Counted from the first letter of the stretch, positions 18,255 through 27,763 are shown. The stretch: DNA of 64,000 nt from Eubacteriales bacterium (GCA_030537935.1 JAUNUY010000003.1:124001-188000); one strand, 5' to 3'. Notes: generated by a model not told the origin, from the letters alone. Program-made: numbers and translations.

Positions 18255-19010
18255 CTAATCACTCATGGCCGACAGAATCGCCTCCAACATAAAGGTGACG
18301 AATAATGCACCGTTATTCCGGCAGGTCGCACAACCGATTGCATCGACGTAAGCCGATTGCCGCTGCATTAAAATACTGTCCAACGGTAAAGAATAGAAGG
18401 ATTCTTCCCACACGCCAAGTAATACGCGATGCCACAAACGAACCATACGACCATTGCCGTCCGCAAAAGGGTGAATGGCCAAGAATAGATAGTGAAAAAT
18501 GGCACTCTTTATCAGCGGATGCTTTTCAGATGTCTCGTACCATTCAAATAGATTACGCATGTAACCCGGTATGAGCAAGGCCCGCGGTGCGACATAGACC
18601 AAATTTCCTGATCGAATAACACCGACATTTCCACTGCGATAACGCCCCGCTTCCACAATAAGTCCATCCATCATGATGTCGTGTGCCTGCAGTAAATCTC
18701 GCTCGGAAGTCGGTTTGTATTGATACAACCTATCGTAGGCATCACATGCATTCTGTGCTGCCATGATGTCCTTTGATACGTCCATGCCGTACTTACGGTT
18801 CATGACATCTCGAACTTCCTTTAAATCCGATTCATATCCCGCAATGGATAAAGAGGCATGAATTGTTTGAATCCGGTTTTCCAACCTGCGTGTCAAATCA
18901 CGATGTTTCCTGGAGAGGACGGATGCCCGCCCGACTTTCTTACAGATTTGAGCAACAAGATTCGTCATTTTATCGGTCTGTCGAAATGATGACAACTTAT
19001 CGTAATTCAT
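18255..19010 (-). CDS. Fic-domain protein
   Basis: 251 residues from the ATG at 19008-19010, behind GGAGGAGCGG; an upstream open stretch to 19238 has no start signals. The Fic motif HPFADGNGRMVRLWH (about residues 175-190) carries the catalytic His and phosphate-binding loop of AMP-transferases. An N-terminal segment SLSIAGYESDL lies where self-inhibiting Fic proteins have S/TxxxE(G/N), but the Glu is not in its usual place, so inhibition may differ. Known Fic proteins AMPylate hydroxyl side chains of partner proteins; target unknown. Monocistronic between surface genes. Confidence 0.88.
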   Translation of the reverse strand: MNYDKLSSFRQTDKMTNLVAQICKKVGRASVLSRKHRDLTRRLENRIQTIHASLSIAGYESDLKEVRDVMNRKYGMDVSKDIMAAQNACDAYDRLYQYKPTSERDLLQAHDIMMDGLIVEAGRYRSGNVGVIRSGNLVYVAPRALLIPGYMRNLFEWYETSEKHPLIKSAIFHYLFLAIHPFADGNGRMVRLWHRVLLGVWEESFYSLPLDSILMQRQSAYVDAIGCATCRNNGALFVTFMLEAILSAMSD

Positions 19011-19687
19011 CCGCTCCTCCTTTCCGGTAAGCGTCGGATGACGACTGCAATGAAATCGTTCCCGGTATAGAACCGGCCACTTTCCCATGATAATATGATT
19101 TTCATAAAAAAGCAATCTTTTCAACACATTCCCGGCAGACCGTTTCATTCTCGAACGGATACAAAATCCAAACAATCGGACGCATTGCCGACCTTTGGCG
19201 CAATCTGTATCCTCATTTTTTCGAACATGCCTTTTCATCCGTTCATATAAATCCCGTTAATATCCATGCACCCGTTTTGATTAACACGATAACCGTCAAC
19301 AGTTATGTTAACTGCCATCCTACCACTATTAAAACGTTAAATCTTATAATTTCTTGTAATCACCATAAGGCAGTTGTACCGATGCTCCGACACATACATT
19401 TTATACCGACCGGTAAAACATCGATTTACTTGGCCTGAAATTACCCGAAATACTTCATTGTACTTGAATTAAGAGATTGAACTTACGGCCCACCGTTTTA
19501 TTCAGCTCTTTATATTACTTTGCTAAAAAGTCATGATTTCAAAATGTGTCCTCATCCATGCGATTGAAGGGATACTCCGTTATATTCTTATCCGTAACGT
19601 CCTCCTAAAATCCCTTGTACTTCACTTTTAACGATATCACAAATACGATGCACATTGTCAATTCAAGTGTTCAAAAATCAGAATCTT
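19011..19687. other. Long gap with one repeat-protein remnant
   Basis: Apart from the remnant at 19235-19330, both strands contain only short frames and no recognisable RNA gene. The part next to 19688 may hold the terminator of the caspase-like gene, but I see no clear hairpin. Confidence 0.4.
19235..19330 (-). pseudogene. Possible remnant of a choline-binding-repeat protein tail
   Basis: One frame reads NSGRMAVNITVDGYRVNQNG and a short tail before a stop at 19235. The pattern SG.MAVN..VDGY.VN..G is that of the last module of cell-wall-binding repeat proteins. No upstream open frame joins it, so it would be a fragment left by rearrangement between the neighbouring repeat genes. Confidence 0.35.
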
Positions 19688-21235
19688 CTAATCTTCATCC
19701 TTTCCATCCTTAATCTCACCTGTTACAACATTTATGTCATATCGTTGTTTCAGCTGACCATCCACCCTATCTTTTACATAATAGTGTCGTATAACTTTTA
19801 CATTGTCATCTTTTAATATCGTTGTATATTTGTCAGAAACAATACAGTTATCCTCCAACATGGACTCTATCATGCCGTCATAACTTTCTCCCTCACCTCT
19901 AGCATCAATAACCTTCTGAACGACTCTTAAATCTTCATCCGTAAGTTCACACCTGAAATCAGTTACCAATCCCTCCTCATTTAAGATATAATAATCACCG
20001 GTTAATACTCCATTGTAGTACCTATTATGTATATTGCCATTTTTTACAAACTCCTTTTGTATCTCGGGTCTAATCACTTCGTCCAAACTGTAGGTACTAT
20101 CTTTTGCCTGATACCTTTTCAATCTTGTATTCACGTCTCCCAATAAGCGGATTCGATTATCCTGCACTACGACAAAATTATAATATTGACCTCTTGCCTT
20201 ATTAACGGCTTCACTAAGAGAATATCCTTCAAACATCTTTTTCAGAATAAATTGTTCGAGCTTTCGGTCTTCATATTCAAAAGACAAATCTGTATAGCCG
20301 TAAGCACTTTTCGCTCCTTTGTTTACAGCAGAACGAACCATACTTAAATTCCCCTGCTCACTATCTGCAGAATGACAGGCAAAGAAAAATGCAACAGACG
20401 TATTGTTCATCTCAGGTAATTCATTTGAATAAAGTCTTGTCCCGTCACCAAGTTTTATAGCACCGACACTACCATGTCCGGTAAAGAAAAATATCCCTTT
20501 ATTCATTTTAGCGGCATTGATATTGTGGTCGTTCTCTGTCAACTCATCTTTACCCGGATTCCGATATTCATCATATTTGAAATCACTTCCATAATAGTTT
20601 ACGATGCTCTTTATGACATCCAAATCTCTTAACGTATTAAGACCATCCAAGTAGTGACTACCATAAGCAACCATCATGCGATCACCCGCATAAGAAATAG
20701 ATCCATTTGTAGAAAAATTATAATCTACACCGTCCACTCTCGTCTTGCCGGTAACCATCGCACCGTTAGCCCCCAAATAATACCAACGACCTTGCCATTC
20801 CAGCCACCACTTCTTCATTGCCCCGTTGGATTCAAGAAAATACCATGTACCACTTAAATTAAGCCATCCCGTTACCATTGCACCGCTCGAACGAAAATAG
20901 TACCACACCCCCTCTACTTGCAGCCAACCCTTCGCCATGACACCGTTCGGTTTCAAATAATACCAAGTAGATTTATGTTGTAACCAGCCGGTTTTCATCC
21001 AACCGGCTTCATCGAAAAAGTACCATTCTTGATTTATTTCAAGCCACTGACTGTGTGGATACGATCCATCATCATATTTGTACCACCAGTTATCTCCACT
21101 TTTTATCCATGTTCCCGATTGTTTTGTTTCCGCAACAACATGCAGTACCGGTAAACCGATCGACCTCCCCCATGGAGCTGTCAATAGTCCGACTGATAAT
21201 GTTAATACCACAAACTTCTTACATAACTTCTTCAT
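19688..21235 (-). CDS. Secreted caspase-like (clan CD) peptidase with choline-binding-type repeats
   Basis: 515 residues from the ATG at 21233-21235 (AAGGGATG spaced well). Signal peptide, then six or seven WYY/WYF repeats (about 35-190), then a domain with IFFFTGHGSVGAI and, 40 residues later, VAFFFACHSADSEQ. His-Gly followed by a hydrophobic strand ending in Cys is the dyad layout of clan CD peptidases (caspase, gingipain C25, clostripain, CHAT). The C-terminal 150 residues (about 370-515) are charged and unrecognised. The product would sit on the wall facing outward. Family assignment rests on the dyad and context only; it is not matched to a named enzyme. Confidence 0.75.
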   Translation of the reverse strand: MKKLCKKFVVLTLSVGLLTAPWGRSIGLPVLHVVAETKQSGTWIKSGDNWWYKYDDGSYPHSQWLEINQEWYFFDEAGWMKTGWLQHKSTWYYLKPNGVMAKGWLQVEGVWYYFRSSGAMVTGWLNLSGTWYFLESNGAMKKWWLEWQGRWYYLGANGAMVTGKTRVDGVDYNFSTNGSISYAGDRMMVAYGSHYLDGLNTLRDLDVIKSIVNYYGSDFKYDEYRNPGKDELTENDHNINAAKMNKGIFFFTGHGSVGAIKLGDGTRLYSNELPEMNNTSVAFFFACHSADSEQGNLSMVRSAVNKGAKSAYGYTDLSFEYEDRKLEQFILKKMFEGYSLSEAVNKARGQYYNFVVVQDNRIRLLGDVNTRLKRYQAKDSTYSLDEVIRPEIQKEFVKNGNIHNRYYNGVLTGDYYILNEEGLVTDFRCELTDEDLRVVQKVIDARGEGESYDGMIESMLEDNCIVSDKYTTILKDDNVKVIRHYYVKDRVDGQLKQRYDINVVTGEIKDGKDED

Positions 21236-21347
21236 AAATAACATCCCTTCCCAGACGTGAGTTAGCAACTTCTATCCCATTCTATATTACTCTAAAGTGA
21301 AAGTCAACAACTTTCCCGCTTTTTAAAGAGCTAACGATAAGAATAGA

Positions 21348-21385
21348 CTACGGGGACGCCTTCGTTAATGAAGGTGTCCCCGTAG
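21348..21385 (-). terminator. Rho-independent terminator
   Basis: CTACGGGGAC.CCTTC / GAAGG.GTCCCCGTAG with a 6-base loop, 17 bases past the sdaAA stop; serves the serine dehydratase operon. Confidence 0.75.
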
Positions 21386-21401
21386 CAACCCGTTTTCATA
21401 T

Positions 21402-22289
21402 TCATCCATTCGTACCGCAACCTCTGCACCGTCGGGCCGCACTTGGTGCAATCGCCATGCCGCCCTGTGCCGTTTCCCGTAAGGACTCCGGAATATTTTT
21501 TCCGACATCATAGAGCACGTCAATCATTTCATCCAATGGAACAATCTCCGCTATCCCCGCCAACGCGGATTCCGCCGTACAGATTGCATTTGCCGCACCG
21601 ACGGCATTCCGTCTTTGACACGGCAGCTCCACCAAACCGCCCACGGGGTCACATACCAACCCTAACAGGTTCGCCAGCGCCGCCGATGCCGCCGCACAGG
21701 ATGCACGTACATCGCCGCCCGCCAGATATACCAAACCCGCCGATGCCATGGCGGATGCCGTACCAATTTCCGCCTGACAGCCGCCTTCCGCACCGGCCAC
21801 CGTGGCCCGGCTCATAATTAACAAGCCGATCGCCGCCGCTACGAAGAGCCCCTGCGTCATGCACGCATCGTCATAGCCCTTCTCCTCCTGCAATGCCGCA
21901 AAGGCACCGGGTATCACACCGGCCGAACCCGCCGTCGGTGCCGCCACAATCAAACCCATGCCGGCATTTACTTCCATCACGCTCATGGCATAGGCGGAAG
22001 CCCATCCCTGAACGGACGGCATGATACTCATTCCGTTCTTCAAACGTTCGGCCAAACGCTTCGCCTCTCCGCCAATCAAGCCGCCCATCGACGTAACGGG
22101 TTGTGTGACGGCTTGTCCGGCCGCCCGTCGCATCACCGCCCATTGACCGGCCATCTTCTCCATTATCATTGTTTTTGTGTTACCGAACAACTCCATCTCC
22201 CGACGAATCATCAACTCGGCCAAGTCGATACCTGCATCGTCACACAAAGCCGTCATCTCCGTCGCCGTCTTGAATTTATACGATTTCAT
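21402..22289 (-). CDS. sdaAA: L-serine dehydratase, iron-sulfur-dependent, alpha subunit
   Basis: 295-residue catalytic subunit; converts L-serine to pyruvate and ammonia using an oxygen-sensitive 4Fe-4S cluster. Cysteines in CDPVGGLVELPCQRRNA and the C-terminal RCRGCGTNG match cluster ligands of the family, and MEVNAGMGLIVAAPTAGSAG is the conserved core. Follows sdaAB by 13 bases. In anaerobes this pair feeds serine carbon into pyruvate. Confidence 0.95.
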   Translation of the reverse strand: MKSYKFKTATEMTALCDDAGIDLAELMIRREMELFGNTKTMIMEKMAGQWAVMRRAAGQAVTQPVTSMGGLIGGEAKRLAERLKNGMSIMPSVQGWASAYAMSVMEVNAGMGLIVAAPTAGSAGVIPGAFAALQEEKGYDDACMTQGLFVAAAIGLLIMSRATVAGAEGGCQAEIGTASAMASAGLVYLAGGDVRASCAAASAALANLLGLVCDPVGGLVELPCQRRNAVGAANAICTAESALAGIAEIVPLDEMIDVLYDVGKNIPESLRETAQGGMAIAPSAARRCRGCGTNG

Positions 22290-22302
22290 CCATCATCTCT
22301 TC

Positions 22303-22989
22303 CTATTGTACAGCCGCTACGACAATGGCCGATTCCACTTCCGGTAAATGCCCCAGCTGCTCGCTGATAGACGCCGGAATCGCCTCATCACATTCTATCA
22401 AAGTAAATGCCCGGTCGCCCTTCGCTTCCCGATACAGCCGCATAAACGCAATATTGATACGTGCCTCCGCCAGGAGTGCCGTGATTTTCGCCACGGCACC
22501 CGGACGATCATAATTATTGATAATGATTGTGTGATAGCTGCCCGTAAACTCCACAACCGTATCCCCTATGGCCGTAATAACGGCACATCCGCCGCCAATG
22601 GAGCGCCCGCTGACCCGAATGTGCCGTCCGTTCGCCGTTTCATAACATATATCCACCGTATTCGGATGACTGCGCTGCGTCTTCGTATTCACCGTAAAAC
22701 GGTAAGAAAGGCCCCGTCGATCCGCCAATGTCATCGCATCGCGAATCCCCTCGTCACAAGGGTCCATCCCCATCATACCGGCCAAAAGGGCACGATCGGT
22801 CCCATGCCCCGCATAGGTCCGTGCAAAAGAACCGTACAAGACAAACTCAACATGTTGTATAGCATTACCACCCGCCAAGGAACGGGCCAGCAGAGCAATA
22901 CGCAACGCACCTGCAGTATGAGAGCTCGACGGTCCGATCATCGTCGGTCCGATGACGTCAAACGCACTGATGGTATTGGGATTTTGCAT
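22303..22989 (-). CDS. sdaAB: L-serine dehydratase, iron-sulfur-dependent, beta subunit
   Basis: 228 residues from the ATG at 22987-22989 (AAAGGAGAAACT before it). N-terminal FDVIGPTMIGPSSSHTAGA is the family signature; the C-terminal ACT domain (YDRPGAVAKITALLAEARIN, about 150-228) is regulatory. First gene of the sda operon. The frame is open to 23067 but without a start signal. Confidence 0.95.
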   Translation of the reverse strand: MQNPNTISAFDVIGPTMIGPSSSHTAGALRIALLARSLAGGNAIQHVEFVLYGSFARTYAGHGTDRALLAGMMGMDPCDEGIRDAMTLADRRGLSYRFTVNTKTQRSHPNTVDICYETANGRHIRVSGRSIGGGCAVITAIGDTVVEFTGSYHTIIINNYDRPGAVAKITALLAEARINIAFMRLYREAKGDRAFTLIECDEAIPASISEQLGHLPEVESAIVVAAVQ

Positions 22990-23039
22990 AGTTTCTCCTT
23001 TATATTTGTTATATGACGATGTATACGATGACGCATGCT

Positions 23040-23067
23040 TTGAGGTACGGCATATGCCGTACCTCAA
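23040..23067 (-). terminator. Perfect-palindrome terminator
   Basis: 28-base fully self-complementary element (TTGAGGTACGGCAT and its complement, no unpaired loop), 30 bases past the stop of the gene at 23098. Confidence 0.6.
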
Positions 23068-23097
23068 TTTCCATCGGATATCTGCCGTTCCGTCATG

Positions 23098-23736
23098 CTA
23101 CCGAGGATTTTTCACCTTATCCGGTACGAGCCAAAAATCACAGACATCATCCCCTGTCGCCAAGGTTTTCTCCCGGTAAAGCTTGCCCCTTGCCAATTCG
23201 ATGTTTTTATAATCAATTTGACAAAAGAGCGGCGTCAGCTCGTCATAACCGTTCTTTTTGAAAAATTCGGCAATCGGGCATTTGGTAAATTCATAATAAA
23301 AACCATCCCGGTGCACATCGGGAAAGCGAAACTTCCAACTGGTCGGATACTGCGCCTCCCGTACGTCAATCCAGTTTGCGGCTTTCAATAACTTCTTTTT
23401 AAGCATCTTAAAATGGCGCGGATTATTTACATTCAGAAGACGAATCCATTTCGTAAAACCCTTTTTCCGGTACAAGGCCGCCAACAGCGCCTCCAGACCG
23501 CGCTGATCAAACGTTTCCGGATATGCAACGTGGAACGCCAGGAACACCATGGCAAAATACATATTTTTCGCCATGGGATTCCGACCACCGATGTCTTCGG
23601 CCCGGTTCAAAAGCTTTCGATATTCTTTTTTTGAAGATACAATGATGTCCTTGGCACGTTCTTTTCCGAACTCTTCCTTCAAATATTCTTTGATGTAATG
23701 CACGAAAAAATACCAATAACTGAATTTGTACTTCAT
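23098..23736 (-). CDS. L-2-amino-thiazoline-4-carboxylic acid hydrolase-family protein
   Basis: 212 residues; GGGAGGGCGATAGAC precedes the ATG. The tail YYEFTKCPIAEFFKKNGYDE and then FCQIDYKNIELARG fit the ATC-hydrolase family, whose named member opens 2-aminothiazoline-4-carboxylate in L-cysteine formation; many relatives have unknown substrates. The conserved Cys in TKCPIA and in LFCQID are present. Cytosolic, monocistronic. Confidence 0.78.
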   Translation of the reverse strand: MKYKFSYWYFFVHYIKEYLKEEFGKERAKDIIVSSKKEYRKLLNRAEDIGGRNPMAKNMYFAMVFLAFHVAYPETFDQRGLEALLAALYRKKGFTKWIRLLNVNNPRHFKMLKKKLLKAANWIDVREAQYPTSWKFRFPDVHRDGFYYEFTKCPIAEFFKKNGYDELTPLFCQIDYKNIELARGKLYREKTLATGDDVCDFWLVPDKVKNPR

Positions 23737-23818
23737 GTCTATCGCCCTCCCCTCTGATGTATGTACGGAACCTGACCACTGACGATATCTTCCCCGTTTA
23801 TTATATCACAAATTCGTT

Positions 23819-24049
23819 TCAAGAGTATCTTCTCATAACATTTTCCCACATAAGTTTGACAGCTTCATATCGATGAAATGATTGCCGAACACCTTCAAAC
23901 GTCAGGTAATGATTCGGATTAATCTTAAATACAAAATCCCTTGATAAACCGTCATGCCCTTTCATGCCAGCTTTTGTCGTCAATTTTTGTATCCTCTTAT
24001 CCCATTCAAAATTCTCCGTTATCCCCGCAGTATACAAAATTCGAATCAT
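23819..24049 (-). CDS. Hypothetical small protein
   Basis: 76 residues from the ATG at 24047-24049, which has AGAGG eight bases upstream; a longer start at 24100 would overlap the AraC gene. Charged, soluble, with NPNHYLTFEGVRQSFHRYEA; no family recognised. It lies 24 bases after the AraC stop on the same strand. Confidence 0.45.
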   Translation of the reverse strand: MIRILYTAGITENFEWDKRIQKLTTKAGMKGHDGLSRDFVFKINPNHYLTFEGVRQSFHRYEAVKLMWENVMRRYS

Positions 24050-24072
24050 CACACACGCCTCTTGATCATTGT

Positions 24073-24912
24073 TTAAATCGCCATACTCTCCCGCATCCAA
24101 TTTCGATACGCCTTCGGCGTCATCTCATATCGCTTTTGAAAAAGTCGAGTGTAATAACTCGGCTGTCCGAAGCCGCACGCACTGCTTATGGATGAGATGC
24201 TGTTATCGGTATTTCTCAAAAATTCGGTACTCTTTTCCAATCGGTACATATTGAGAAAGCTGCCCGGCGTCTGCATGGCGTACTTTTTAAACAAGTCACA
24301 GCACTTATTTCGGCTGATATAGCCCGCATCGGCGATATCCTGCAGCGATATTTTATCCTCATAATGATTATAGATAAAATTGGCCATCTTTCGATATACC
24401 AAAGTATTCGTATCCACCGTCCGGTGTGCGATTCGTATCTCGCCCTCGTACTTGACATAAATCTTTTGAAATATCACGTGCAAAATGCCTATTATTAAAA
24501 GCTCGTATCCCTTTGACCCGGACTTTTCGACCGCCTCAATGGAATCCATAAGGCCGACAATTTCCTTGGAGAAATCTTCGTCGGCCGTCGAAATCGTGTG
24601 CGAAAAATCAATATCATCTAATATGGGTTCAACGAACTCTTCATATATACGCTTATCCGCAGTAAAAAATCCGGGTTCGATTATGAGACACTGAAATGAA
24701 CTCTCTTCCTTGTTATCGCAATAGATTCTATGCAACTGGTTTTTATTGATGACACAAACATCATCTTTGTGGATGGTATATTCCACACCGTTAATAAGAC
24801 ACTGCATGGACCCTTCTACCACTCTCAATAATTCCAATCCGTCCTGCCAGTGTGTCAAAACAAATCTATTGTCAAGGTCTTGAAAGCTCCGTTCGATTAT
24901 AAATCTATTCAT
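24073..24912 (-). CDS. AraC-family regulator with N-terminal cupin
   Basis: 279 residues. A cupin-like sensing half (GLELLRVVEGSMQCLING, HKDDVCVINKNQLHRI) and an AraC double helix-turn-helix (about 185-275, ISLQDIADAGYISRNKCCDL and YYTRLFQKRYEMTPKAYR). Divergent from the PTPS-like gene at 25047; an AT-rich region with TATAAT at 24983-24988 lies between, so it may control that gene. Ligand unknown. Confidence 0.92.
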   Translation of the reverse strand: MNRFIIERSFQDLDNRFVLTHWQDGLELLRVVEGSMQCLINGVEYTIHKDDVCVINKNQLHRIYCDNKEESSFQCLIIEPGFFTADKRIYEEFVEPILDDIDFSHTISTADEDFSKEIVGLMDSIEAVEKSGSKGYELLIIGILHVIFQKIYVKYEGEIRIAHRTVDTNTLVYRKMANFIYNHYEDKISLQDIADAGYISRNKCCDLFKKYAMQTPGSFLNMYRLEKSTEFLRNTDNSISSISSACGFGQPSYYTRLFQKRYEMTPKAYRNWMRESMAI

Positions 24913-25046
24913 TTTTCCTCTAATCTATATTATTTTACTATAAGTTTATATAATACTGCTATTTATATTATATTAATCGTACTATAATATTAATATAGAA
25001 AAGCTCAAATGTAAAGAGCGAACGGTTTCATTAAGAAAGGAACACA

Positions 25047-25610
25047 ATGAGAAGTTTTACGACAATAGATTTACAATACGCACACAGATTTTACGGTTTT
25101 AAGGGAGAGGCCCAATACCTCCATGGTCATTCGGGAACACTTACTATAGAAGTGGAAGGCTCTATCACGAAAGGGCCGAACATGATTTTCCCCTGTAATG
25201 AAATTCATAAGACCGCCTGGGATCTTCTTCAAAATTTTGACCATGCTTTGGTTCTGAGAGATGACGATCCGCTGCTGCCGGCCATTCTGAATGTTTATGA
25301 GACACAGGGCATCCGCAACGGTACGGAAACGAACACGCAAAAAGGACCTGCCTTTAAGACAGCCCTTGCCGAAGCATATCCGGAATGCCGTCTGGTTGTC
25401 ACAAAGGAAACGATGACCGTAGAAGGCATGATAAAAATCGTCTACGACATGCTGAAAGACAAGTTGAACATTGTCAAGTTAACATTTACCAGCGGTGCAA
25501 ACGGAGCAATCGCCGAATTCCCTTCACAAAAAAACAATGACAATTGTCCTGACTGCGGCATTGAGCTGAACAGTGACAATGTCTGCGAAAAATGCGGCTA
25601 CGAAAAATAA
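25047..25610 (+). CDS. PTPS/QueD-family protein with C-terminal zinc ribbon
   Basis: 187 residues. The N-terminal part (about 1-150) has the tunnel-fold zinc site: H in YAHRFYGF and the pair in LHGHSGTL, plus NFDHALVL. Named members make 6-carboxy- or 6-pyruvoyl-tetrahydropterin. The catalytic Cys expected four residues before HGH is Ala here, with Glu one residue earlier (GEAQYLHGH). Residues about 167-185 form a CPDC-x9-CEKC ribbon not usual in QueD. Activity is therefore uncertain. AAGGAACACA precedes the ATG; a terminator follows. Confidence 0.8.
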   Translation: MRSFTTIDLQYAHRFYGFKGEAQYLHGHSGTLTIEVEGSITKGPNMIFPCNEIHKTAWDLLQNFDHALVLRDDDPLLPAILNVYETQGIRNGTETNTQKGPAFKTALAEAYPECRLVVTKETMTVEGMIKIVYDMLKDKLNIVKLTFTSGANGAIAEFPSQKNNDNCPDCGIELNSDNVCEKCGYEK

Positions 25611-25654
25611 ATCTTTCGGATCCTGATATTCATATACTATAAAATATATGTTAA

Positions 25655-25692
25655 AAATGAGCTTACACGGGTGCATTCCCTCAAGCTCATTT
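25655..25692 (+). terminator. Rho-independent terminator
   Basis: AAATGAGCTT / AAGCTCATTT around an 18-base loop, then TTTTT; 45 bases past the stop at 25610. Confidence 0.75.
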
Positions 25693-25823
25693 TTTTGTAT
25701 AAATATGTCACGCCTCATACCTCAAAACTGCAAATTGTGATATAATATCGATATGGTTATAGGGCGCTAATAAACCCATCATTGAAACATAAAAACAATA
25801 TTTAGCGTAAAAGGAGTATGTCA

Positions 25824-26585
25824 ATGAAAATGAACACGATAAACCCCGATGGTGAAAAAACGATATTGCTTATACATCCCATGCTGTCATCAGGGGAAAG
25901 CATGAAAAACCTTATCTGTGAACAAGTAAAAGGAAACCACCGATATCTGGTACCCGATTTGTCCGGCCACGGTTCAGCCGCCGGACAAACCTATCGGCAT
26001 GCAAAAGAAGAAGCAGATGAGATATACGAATATCTGGCGGATCATCATATCAACACCATCGATTTGACCATTGCGGCGTCTCTGGGCGGCGTTGTGGTAT
26101 TCCATCTTTTGGAACACAAGGATATCCGCTTCACCAAAATCCTTTTGGAAGGCACGAGTTTTCACACTTCTTCACCTTTTGTCGAATTTGCCTATCGAAA
26201 GGCATTCCTGTCAAAACATAAAAAAGCCTTAAAGGATAAAAATCTCGCCATTGAAAAAATGTCAAGACTGTACGGCAAAGAAGCCGGGAAAATAATGGCA
26301 GACGTATTTGTAAATATCAACGAAGAAAGCATTGTAAACATTGTTCATGATTGTACCCATGTCCATCTACCGTCCCTAACCGAGGCGGAAAGTGCCAATA
26401 TCATTTTTACCTACGGCAGCAAAGACTTCGACTTGAAACGGGCAAAAAAAATGATCCCGAAAATCTACCCGAAGGCTAAGCTGCTCATCTGGCCGAATTA
26501 TAACCACTGTGAGAAGATGACCGCGGACCGGGCCGGCTTTTGTAAAACCGTAACGGATGTACTGGAAAGAGGTGCCGAGATATAA
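25824..26585 (+). CDS. Alpha/beta hydrolase
   Basis: 253 residues. I chose the ATG at 25824, seven bases after AAGGAG; the ATG at 25818 is too close. LLIHPMLSSGES gives the oxyanion region, IAASLGGVVVFHLL the nucleophile elbow (A-S-L-G-G), and NYNHCEKM the catalytic His. Cytosolic; substrate unknown. Possibly an operon of one gene, with a terminator overlapping its stop. Confidence 0.85.
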   Translation: MKMNTINPDGEKTILLIHPMLSSGESMKNLICEQVKGNHRYLVPDLSGHGSAAGQTYRHAKEEADEIYEYLADHHINTIDLTIAASLGGVVVFHLLEHKDIRFTKILLEGTSFHTSSPFVEFAYRKAFLSKHKKALKDKNLAIEKMSRLYGKEAGKIMADVFVNINEESIVNIVHDCTHVHLPSLTEAESANIIFTYGSKDFDLKRAKKMIPKIYPKAKLLIWPNYNHCEKMTADRAGFCKTVTDVLERGAEI

Positions 26586-26603
26586 TCTCGGCACCTCTTT
26601 TTC
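26568..26603 (+). terminator. Rho-independent terminator
   Basis: AGAGGTGCCGAGA / TCTCGGCACCTCT with a 5-base loop and TTTTT; overlaps the stop codon of the hydrolase gene and may act both ways. Confidence 0.85.
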
Positions 26604-26653
26604 TAACCGTTCTTGCGTATTTTCTTATTCCAATACCCGATTTTTGAAGAATG

Positions 26654-27424
26654 CTAAATCGCCGTCCAGCCGCCATCGACATTAATCAGCTGCCCCGTTA
26701 CAAAGCTTGATGCCGCTGAAGCCAGATAGATGACCGTTGTATCCAGCTCACCTTCTTTGCCGATTCGCCCCATGGGACAGTAGGTCTCCACGCTTTGACG
26801 AAAGGCTTCATTGTCTAACGCCTGCTTTGTCATTTTAGATTCAAAGTACGAAGGGCCGATTGCGTTGACCGTGATACCGAATTTCGCCCACTCCGTCGCC
26901 AACGATTTGGTAAACATCAGCAACGCTCCTTTTGTGGTTGCATAAGGTGTAATCCGGGGTGAGGCATTATTGCCGACCAGCGAGTGAATGGAGCCCATAT
27001 TGATAATCCGACCGTACCCTCGTTCTTTCATATAACGTCCGCATGCTCTGGCAAAGTACATGCAACCGTTGATATTAACTTGAAGCATCTTCTCCCATGT
27101 CTCGTCCGTAATCTCCAAAATGGGTGACCCCAGCCCGATACCGGCATTGTTGACGAGGATATCCACCTGCCCGAAATGAGATACGACCGCTTTGACCGTA
27201 TCTTCCACTTGATCGGACTTTGATACGTCACAGGTGCACCCCAAGACCTCATATCCTTTTTTTAACAAGCCCGCTTCGGCATCCGCCAGCGCTTTGTCAT
27301 CCATATCAACCAAAGCCAGCTTGGCGCCTTGATGACCGAGGGCGGCGGCCATCTGAAGACCCAGCCCGCCGGAAGCTCCCGTAACAATGGCAACGCGTCC
27401 CGTCAAATCAAAATAATCCTGCAT
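26654..27424 (-). CDS. SDR-family oxidoreductase
   Basis: 256 residues; GGGAGGAGTATAGA precedes the ATG. Rossmann motif VTGASGGLG, NNAG near residue 92, catalytic YATTKGALL, and the tail SSFVTGQLINVDGGW. Closest within this window to the partial SDR at 1-755. The catalytic Ser region reads INMGSIHSL. Named homologues include 3-oxoacyl-ACP reductase and gluconate 5-dehydrogenase; substrate not assignable. Confidence 0.93.
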   Translation of the reverse strand: MQDYFDLTGRVAIVTGASGGLGLQMAAALGHQGAKLALVDMDDKALADAEAGLLKKGYEVLGCTCDVSKSDQVEDTVKAVVSHFGQVDILVNNAGIGLGSPILEITDETWEKMLQVNINGCMYFARACGRYMKERGYGRIINMGSIHSLVGNNASPRITPYATTKGALLMFTKSLATEWAKFGITVNAIGPSYFESKMTKQALDNEAFRQSVETYCPMGRIGKEGELDTTVIYLASAASSFVTGQLINVDGGWTAI

Positions 27425-27763
27425 TCTATACTCCTCCCTATATCACGGTATGATGTAATTCCTGATTCCTTTTCAGCTTCATACCGATACTTTACATGTA
27501 CGTATATACTGAAATGTTTTTCTTATAACATACCGGTTCGAGTTCATTATACCTTAAAAGAAAATAAAGGCAAACGCCATGGCCGTAACGGTCAATACGG
27601 TCGTCCGATTCACCTGTAAATATGCAAATCGGTTCACTTTCATCCGGTGGCAGGTGCTTTACGTTTCGTTTTTTTACACGAACAAACCCCCGCCGGTCGG
27701 CTCATCTCTTGTCCAACCGGCGAGGGTCCCTCTAAAGTGCCACGTATTTATCGTGCCTGTCAT
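27425..27763. other. Intergenic gap with a terminator
   Basis: Promoter region of the SDR gene, then a terminator hairpin at 27687-27726 for the gene at 27764. No further gene seen. Confidence 0.5.
27687..27726 (-). terminator. Rho-independent terminator
   Basis: CCCCGCCGGT pairs with ACCGGCGAGGG with one mismatch; on the minus strand it is followed by GTTTGTTCG. 37 bases past the stop of the repeat protein. Confidence 0.65.
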
